64,000 nucleotides of DNA, from contig JACGCK010000032.1 of NCBI GenBank assembly GCA_014925825.1, forward strand, positions 248,001 through 312,000, read 5' to 3'. The notes below the pieces were generated by a model that ran no database searches, was not told the DNA's origin, and saw only the letters and a program-made list of their open reading frames with translations. The translations under genes were made by a program, and so were the position numbers. Source of the stretch: Pholiota molesta. Taxonomy: Eukaryota > Basidiomycota > Agaricomycetes > Agaricales > Strophariaceae. This document shows positions 58,390-64,000 of this stretch, piece by piece; position 1 is the first letter of the stretch; the number at the start of each line of letters is the position of its first letter.

Positions 58390-58860
58390 CAGCTCCAAAC
58401 TCGACTTTTTGGCAGGAGTGGGCTCGTAGAGTCCATTGCCAAAGGCCGAGCTAGCGAGCTTTTCGGACGATTTACGAATTATTTCGAAGGGGTATAGGAA
58501 TATCCGCGAGGTATCAACACACCTGTTCTACTTCTTCTTTACTTTTTACCTATCCCGTGCTTCGACAGGATTGGAAAATATGTTCACGCTGCTGATTCAT
58601 AAGGAAGAAGTAAACCTTAGATAGTTTCTGGGGGGAACAAGAATCTAACGAGCTTCCAATGACAACAGGTTGACAGGTAAACAACAGCTAAAGCATATGG
58701 AACACGATATCATTTTGCCCAGTCAATGCCCAGTGGAAGATTTCGACGATTTAGATAGCGCTAGCGTAACTTGTTGTCATCGCAGCACTGACATGGGACT
58801 TAGGTGGAATAGGAGAACCGGCCCGTCGACGAGCAAGAAGGCAATCGATATAAATAGATG
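58390..58860 (+). repeat. duplicate of the xylose-reductase 3' flank
   Basis: Matches 62600-63050 in order. Shared blocks include GAATATCCGCG / GGATATCCGCG, GTCATCGCAGCACTGACATGG and GGTGGAATAGGAGAACCGGC. It joins directly to the reductase relic at 58848, showing that the last reductase exons were deleted here. Confidence 0.75.
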
Positions 58861-59166
58861 TGCAGAACTTACTCGATTCCCCACCATTCCAACTGTTGGC
58901 GGGCGATAGGCTCGACGCGCTCTTTCTCGTGGAAGGTGTTACAGAGTTCGGAGACGATAACAAGATCCTCACACTTTACGATTCCCTCATCGAGAGCCCG
59001 CTTGATACCAGCGCCCGCCTCCTTCTCATTGCCGTAATCTGTGCGCGATCGAGAGCAATGAGTGGCGATTAAATCAGATCTTCAAGCGCACGCACCGAAG
59101 GCACCATTGAACAGCCTGTATCCGGCCTTGATCGTCTGCTCGGTGGCCGCGCGAAGTCAGGGAATG
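58848..59166 (-). pseudogene. D-xylose reductase relic
   Basis: Two consecutive exons of the reductase remain on the minus strand: about 59160-59096 (AATEQTIKAGYRLFNGAF) and 59038-58873 ([20 protein letters not shown] to RQQLEWWGI), with the donor after them intact. The 5' exons and the large 3' exon are missing. The catalytic-Lys motif VSKLW of the intact gene reads VSELC here. The intact partner is at the right edge of the window; the relic shows the exon that lies just beyond that edge. Confidence 0.88.
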
Positions 59167-59380
59167 ACCGTCCCTCATAACTTACCCCTCTCATTTTTGC
59201 CAGATGACAAAGGAACTACTACCGTTCCGTTGATACATTATTAGGTGCCCACTCACAGACTATCCTCATTTGAAGTTCGACCAACCTAAAGACTGCACTT
59301 TACATAACATTGGGGTATTGGGATATCTACATACATTATTGTCAACTCGGCAAGCACCAAGCGCATTTCCCTGCATTCCC

Positions 59381-60873
59381 TCATTTCCCAACCGAAGCCG
59401 GAAGAGCCTCCAGACGGGGCCTGTAGGTATTAGCCACTGACGCCATCAAGAACGGAGGCGCAGAGCCATCGCCCTAAACACACCGCACACAATCAGGTCA
59501 GTATCCGCACCACACCCATTGAAAGGGACCTGGAAATTGTTGTACGCACGATCATGGTGAAGGGGAACCCGGGATCGAACTCGACGACGCCCTCCAACTC
59601 CTTGACTTGTTCCGCGGTCAGGTCGATCTCGAGCGCCTCGAGGTTGGCGAGCATCTGCTCGACTTTGCGTGCACCGACGATGGGGAAGACGTACGGGGTC
59701 TTCTGCAGGAGGTACGCAATCGCCACTATCACCCCATCAGTCAGTACCGAATCCCAACGCCGTCAAGCAAAGCAGGGAGCAAACGCGCACCAGACGTAAT
59801 GTGCTTCGCGCCGACCTCCGCCGCTACCTTCTCCAGCGCCTTACACACCCGCTTCTCCTTCTCCGTGCGCTCCCACGGGCCGTAGAACGTGCGCCCATGC
59901 TCGCCCGTCGCGCGGCGCAGCTCCTCCTCCGCGTCGGTCCTGATCTTGCCCCCGGCGAGGACGTTCCACGGCGCGAGCGCCATGCCCTCGGAGCGCGCCA
60001 TCGGGATGATGTCGCGCTCGAACGAGCGCTCCATGACGTTCCACGCGCCCTGGTAGACGGCGAAGGGCGTCAGCGCGTGGTCGCGCGCGTATTGGTTCGC
60101 CTTGGACACGATCCAGGCGGGCGTGTCGGAGACGCCCTGCGTGATTATCGGTGAGAATAGAATATCATGGGTGGTCCTTTAAAGACGTACGAGGTAGATA
60201 ACCTTGCCTTGGAGGACGAGGGTGTGCAGGGACTTCATCACCTCCTCGACGCTGGTGTCCCAGTCCCACCAGTGGAGGTAGAGCAGGTCGATGTAGGACG
60301 TGCGCAGCTTTTTGAGGGATTCGCCGACGGAGACGTGCAGCGATTTGGCGTTGTTGCCCGTGTAGAGGATCTTCTGCTGGATGCCGTCTTGGCGCGCTTT
60401 ATAGTTTGAGGTGTACTGTAAAGTGTGTTGTTTATTTAGTGGGACTCAAAGGAAGAGATGACGGTGGGCGAGTTGGCGTTACGTACCTTGGTCGCGATAA
60501 AGAGCTGGTCGCGGATGCCCCGCTGCTCTGCCCACTCGCCGATGAACTTTTCTGAAGATTCATCTTGGCTTCAATTACATACCGCCAGTAATCAGCCGAC
60601 AACATCCTCGTATTGATATCCCAAACAGAAATGCAATACTTACTAGTTATTGGCCGTGTCGATGAAGTTGCCGCCATTGTCAAAGTACGCGTCCAAGAGC
60701 TCGAACGATTTCTCCTTGTTCATCGAGCTCCAGCCGATGTCCTCCCAGTTCCCGCCGATGCTGGCCGCGCCGAGCTGGATCGGCGAGACGTGGACGCCCG
60801 CGGTGGCAGACAGCACGCGGTAGCGGCCGAGTCCGGTCTTGGGCTTTGCAGCGGGGGCGAACATATCAGACAT
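59381..60873 (-). CDS. aldo-keto reductase, aryl-alcohol dehydrogenase type, copy 2
   Basis: Tandem paralogue of 56382-57871. Exons on the minus strand: 60873-60644, 60568-60487, 60415-60191, 60136-59791, 59725-59550 and 59473-59381, again 383 residues. Two extra N-terminal residues region (MSDMFAP versus MSLFAP) is balanced by a residue lost in the fourth exon (HGRTFYGPW versus [10 protein letters not shown]). The Asp-Tyr-Lys-His tetrad is intact. Both copies are open and well conserved, differing mainly near the N-terminus and around MNKE, so they may differ in substrate or regulation. The ATG was chosen at 60873 rather than at an upstream non-ATG codon. Confidence 0.92.
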
Positions 60874-61001
60874 GATTTCTGGGTGCAGTAGAGTGGGGTA
60901 TAGGCGGCCTAGGATGTAGGCGGTCACAGTCTAGTAGCAGAGAACGTGAACTCGATCGGAGCAGAGATCGTTTTCGCTGTGTGGCCCAGAAATTTCGACG
61001 C

Positions 61002-61011
61002 GCTTATATAG
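61002..61011 (-). promoter_or_regulatory. TATA box of AAD copy 2
   Basis: TATATAAGCG on the minus strand about 130 bp upstream of the ATG at 60873, in a block conserved with AAD copy 1. Confidence 0.55.
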
Positions 61012-63113
61012 AATATAGCTCTGTCGACGTCATGAATAATCAGCCAATCCCACCATGACCAATGCGCCTCTGTTCTCAGAGTGAAATCTATTTAAAACAT
61101 GAACAGAGGCGCCCGAGCGTCCCTATGTTTACGAAGCACTCTGGCATGGTGAGTAAGCCTGTACAGGGTGGACCCCCAGTGGATAGATTGCTATCTATTC
61201 CACGTTGCCTGTGAGATTTCTCTGCCATATACAACTGTCTGCTCCGAGTCTGCGGAGGCTACTTACAAAGATTGTAGGTCAGGAAGGCGGGTACAACTAA
61301 GCGTGCGTTGTGCGCCAGATACTTACCACTGCTCGATTTGGTAGTTTATGGACCACATGGGTCTAGACTCTACTTATGGGACGTAATGGGAAACAAGAGG
61401 CGTCAGATTCTCCGATCTTGGCCATAGCTCCCACGGTGGGGAGGGTACTACCCTCCCCCAAATAAGGAAGGCCACGTAAGCAAGGCAAGAGCGAGGGCAA
61501 GAGCACGGCAAGGAACGGCAAGGGGTGTGCGAGATGGGTCGGCAAGGTCTGCACTGTGCAGCTCAAGCTCTTACAGACCCTCCCAAGTCTCTCTGAGTCC
61601 TTCGACGGGACGTGTATCTTCAATAAACGTCCTCACCGTCATATTTTTCTTAACATGACAATCAGATACTGTATATAGTGCACCATATCAACTACAATTG
61701 TCCCCAGTGCTGTTTTACTTATCACCGCATGTTTGTCCCATATTGATTTAACTTCAATTTCACTTCATCTGTCTATATTTCGTCATTGTTCCTTTCAAAT
61801 TCGATGATTTCTATCCCCTCTGCTGAAAATACTCTTCCTGCGAGACAAGGAAACCATGATACTCGTACGTGGCGAATACATCAATCAGGGCACAACACCG
61901 CACAAATAATTCACTACTGCAACATCAGAACGAACAGAAATGCGAAGGCGGTTTTGCCAGTAAGATTTGATACATCTGGCATGTTTTCCTCGTCCCATTG
62001 AGCTGTAAAAATTATCATTTCACAAGATGCAGCCCTCGGATCCATCACCATTAATTCTGACAAGTGACTTTTGAGTGACTTGCAAATTCAAAATCTCTAC
62101 ATCACCCGCACATTGACAATCCAACTTGTCATCTCAATGTCCTGGTGCAGCATACTAATTGGGACTAGATTCAGAATGTCAGTCATATCCATTTCCCGTT
62201 CACGCACCTGGCTCTCAATGCAAACCCGACTAGTATACCTTTGTTTACAGTTTCCATCGACGTTCGGTCCCTTCAAAGTTCAATGCACCGGAACATCTCT
62301 GTTTATAGCACTTCCAATGTATTTTACTAGATTATGATAATAATTTGGAGGTACTTGTGTTGCAGGAGAGCTTCCAAAAGTCATATGCGACGCCAATGCG
62401 ACGCTCACCCCTGCCAGCTTGAGCCCCGGCACCCCAGCCGACAGGTAGCGGAGTAAATACACATTGATGTTGCCGCTGACATGCCGTTGAGTCGGCGTTG
62501 ACTGGAAATCACCGAAAGTGCTTTGTCATGGCCAAGTTCGAGGGCCGTGATCTGAGAATCTGACGCCTCTTGATGGGAAATCTTTGACGTGGGTGCTGGC
62601 ACTTTATTAGCTCCAAAATCGAGTTTTTTGGTAGGAATGAGTATATAGAGTTCACTACCAAAAGATCGAGCTACGAGCTTTGCGGGGAGAAACGACCTCG
62701 AATATTTCGAAGCAATGGAGTATGGATATCCGCGCGAAGTATCAGCACACACGTTGAGTAGATTCCTTTTACTCTTCAACGACCCTGTGCTAGATATAAA
62801 TCTTTTCCCGCTGCCACGGGTAGTTTTTACGCGGAAGTACAGAATCGAACGGGCCGCTGAGTAATTGAATGGAGAACGCGCCAGATCCGATCTTCTGAAT
62901 AATTGGAATACAATATAGGATTTTCACCAAATTTGGACAATAGCGCTAGCATAACATGTTGTCATCGCAGCACTGACATGGACTTAGGTGGAATAGGAGA
63001 ACCGGCCCGTCGACGAGCAAGAAGGCTTTCGAAGTTGGCAAAAATTCTATTTTTCGGTGACACCCTTCATAGATATACAGTATAATGAATATTGATAAAT
63101 TTACTATTCGTCT
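61012..63113. other. intergenic in duplication unit 2
   Basis: About 2.1 kb without a supported gene. The left part is related to the AAD copy 1 upstream region. 62600-63050 is the 3' flank of the xylose reductase that recurs at 58390-58860. The middle (61400-62500) is AT-rich and unassigned. Confidence 0.45.
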
Positions 63114-64000
63114 TCAAGCGAAGATGTGAAGAACACCGAGGTACTAAAATCATATTCCCGTTCATATCAACAACACTTCCAAGAGCGAATGTAAAAATAC
63201 GTACATCAGGAGGGTTGTTGAACCTCAGGTTGAGGTTCAGGCCAGTAATCGCCTTGAGCTCCTCGGGCGCCAGATCGAAGGCGACGGACTCCAAGTTCTC
63301 CTTCACGCGGACGGGATTAGTCGCCTTGGGAATGACAGCGAGGCCGCGCTGGGTGGACCAGCGCAGGAGGACCTGGGCGGGCGTCTTGCCGTGCTTAGCA
63401 GCGATGGCGGTGACGACGGGGTGGTCGAAGAGCTTGGGGCACTCGACGGCCTTGTCCCACTTGAGCTCGACGAAGGACTGCGGGCCGAACGAGGAGTACG
63501 CGGTCACGGCGATGCCCTCGAGCTTGGCGTACTCGACGAGCGCCTCCTGCGCGAGGTAGGGGTGGATCTCGACTTGCAGCACGGCGGGCCGGATGCGGGC
63601 GTAGCGGAGGAGGTCCATGAGGAGCGCGCCTTGGAAGTTAGAGACACCGATGGATTTGGCGAGGCCGATGTCGACGAGGTGCTCCATCGCTTGCCAGGTC
63701 TCCTGGATGGTGGCTTTGCTCTGGACAACCTTGCCCTCAAGGTTTTGCCATCCAGATGGGTAGTTGTCCTTGGGGTCGACGTATTGGAGAGCCACTGGGA
63801 AGTGGATGTAGAAAACATCGAAGTAGCTAGAAAATTTTATGAGAAAATAATCGATATAAATAGATGTGCAGAACTTACTCGATTCCCCACCATTTCAGTT
63901 GTTGGCGGGTGATGGGCTCGACGCGCTCCTTCTCGTGGAAGGTGTTCCAGAGCTTAGAGACGATAATGAGATCTTCACGCTTTACGATACCTTCATCGAT
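63114..64000 (-). CDS. NAD(P)H-dependent D-xylose reductase, N-terminus off window
   Basis: Aldo-keto reductase that reduces D-xylose to xylitol, the first step of fungal pentose catabolism. Exons in the window, minus strand: from beyond 64000 to 63879, 63826-63205 and 63143-63114. Visible motifs: catalytic-Lys block [31 protein letters not shown] with the active-site His, [19 protein letters not shown], and the cofactor block [15 protein letters not shown]. The last exon encodes YLGVLHIFA and the stop, the usual C-terminus of the family; without splicing a foreign tail would follow. About the first 80 residues are outside. A relic of this gene is at 58848-59166. Confidence 0.92.

Larger units (their letters stand above)
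56300..59282. repeat. tandem duplication unit 1 (AAD plus xylose reductase relic)
   Basis: Starts at a block (ACTTTACATAACATTGG, then GACGTGGCCTGTAGG) that recurs at 59283. It contains one intact AAD-type gene and the remnant of a xylose reductase gene. The second unit begins at 59283 and extends beyond the window. Confidence 0.8.

Overview
This window is nuclear DNA from a filamentous basidiomycete, most likely an Agaricomycete. Coding regions are GC-rich and cut by many short (about 50-75 nt) GT-AG introns, and intergenic DNA is AT-richer. The gene content fits: GT61 glycosyltransferase, NACHT/NLR-like NTPases, a DUF6533 membrane protein, an AA9 lytic polysaccharide monooxygenase with a CBM1, aryl-alcohol-dehydrogenase-type aldo-keto reductases and a D-xylose reductase. 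No tRNA, rRNA or CRISPR array was seen. Gene models were built by hand from conserved protein motifs, splice consensus and reading phase, so exon borders are inferences, although every multi-exon model below closes in frame. Layout: 1-1716 is the N-terminal part of a GT61 gene running off the left edge. 2.1-15 kb is a rearranged zone: a truncated HNH-nuclease gene, three copies of a dispersed repeat, two nearly identical intact NLR-like genes in a convergent inverted duplication, and, between them, an AT-hook protein gene and PEX13. A decayed second copy of the PEX13 5' end and a possible GT61 relic lie in the same zone. 15.7-20.4 kb holds one large two-RRM RNA-binding protein gene. 20.4-24.3 kb appears empty. 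24.3-28.6 kb holds a DUF6533 membrane protein gene with micro-exons and a conserved acidic protein of unknown function. 28.6-32.5 kb appears empty. 32.5-37.4 kb holds an amidase and an AA9-CBM1 oxidase. 39-45 kb is a tandem duplication: each unit began as a gene for a small (about 163 aa) protein followed by an APH-type kinase gene. In the left unit the kinase is interrupted by a 1013-bp non-autonomous hAT-type element with an exact 8-bp target duplication. In the right unit the kinase is gone except for its 3' flank. A 263-bp MITE lies between the units. 45.3-48.2 kb is a second APH-like gene whose single long intron is filled by a foldback element. 51.6-53.8 kb is an F-box gene and 55.6-56.0 kb is the mitoribosomal protein mS33. 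56.3-64 kb is another tandem duplication, [aldo-keto reductase + xylose reductase] twice: both reductases of the first type are intact, the left xylose reductase has decayed, and the right one continues off the window. Working together: the AA9 oxidase, aryl-alcohol-type reductases and xylose reductase suit a plant-biomass degrader, while the NLR pair belongs to fungal innate-immunity or allorecognition-type NTPases. The main theme is local duplication followed by loss of one partner, with transposons in kinase genes at splice-compatible or intronic positions. The strongest single observation is the hAT-type element in the APH kinase exon. Its junctions create a GTTAGT donor, and a nearby GTGCAG acceptor would splice it out in frame.
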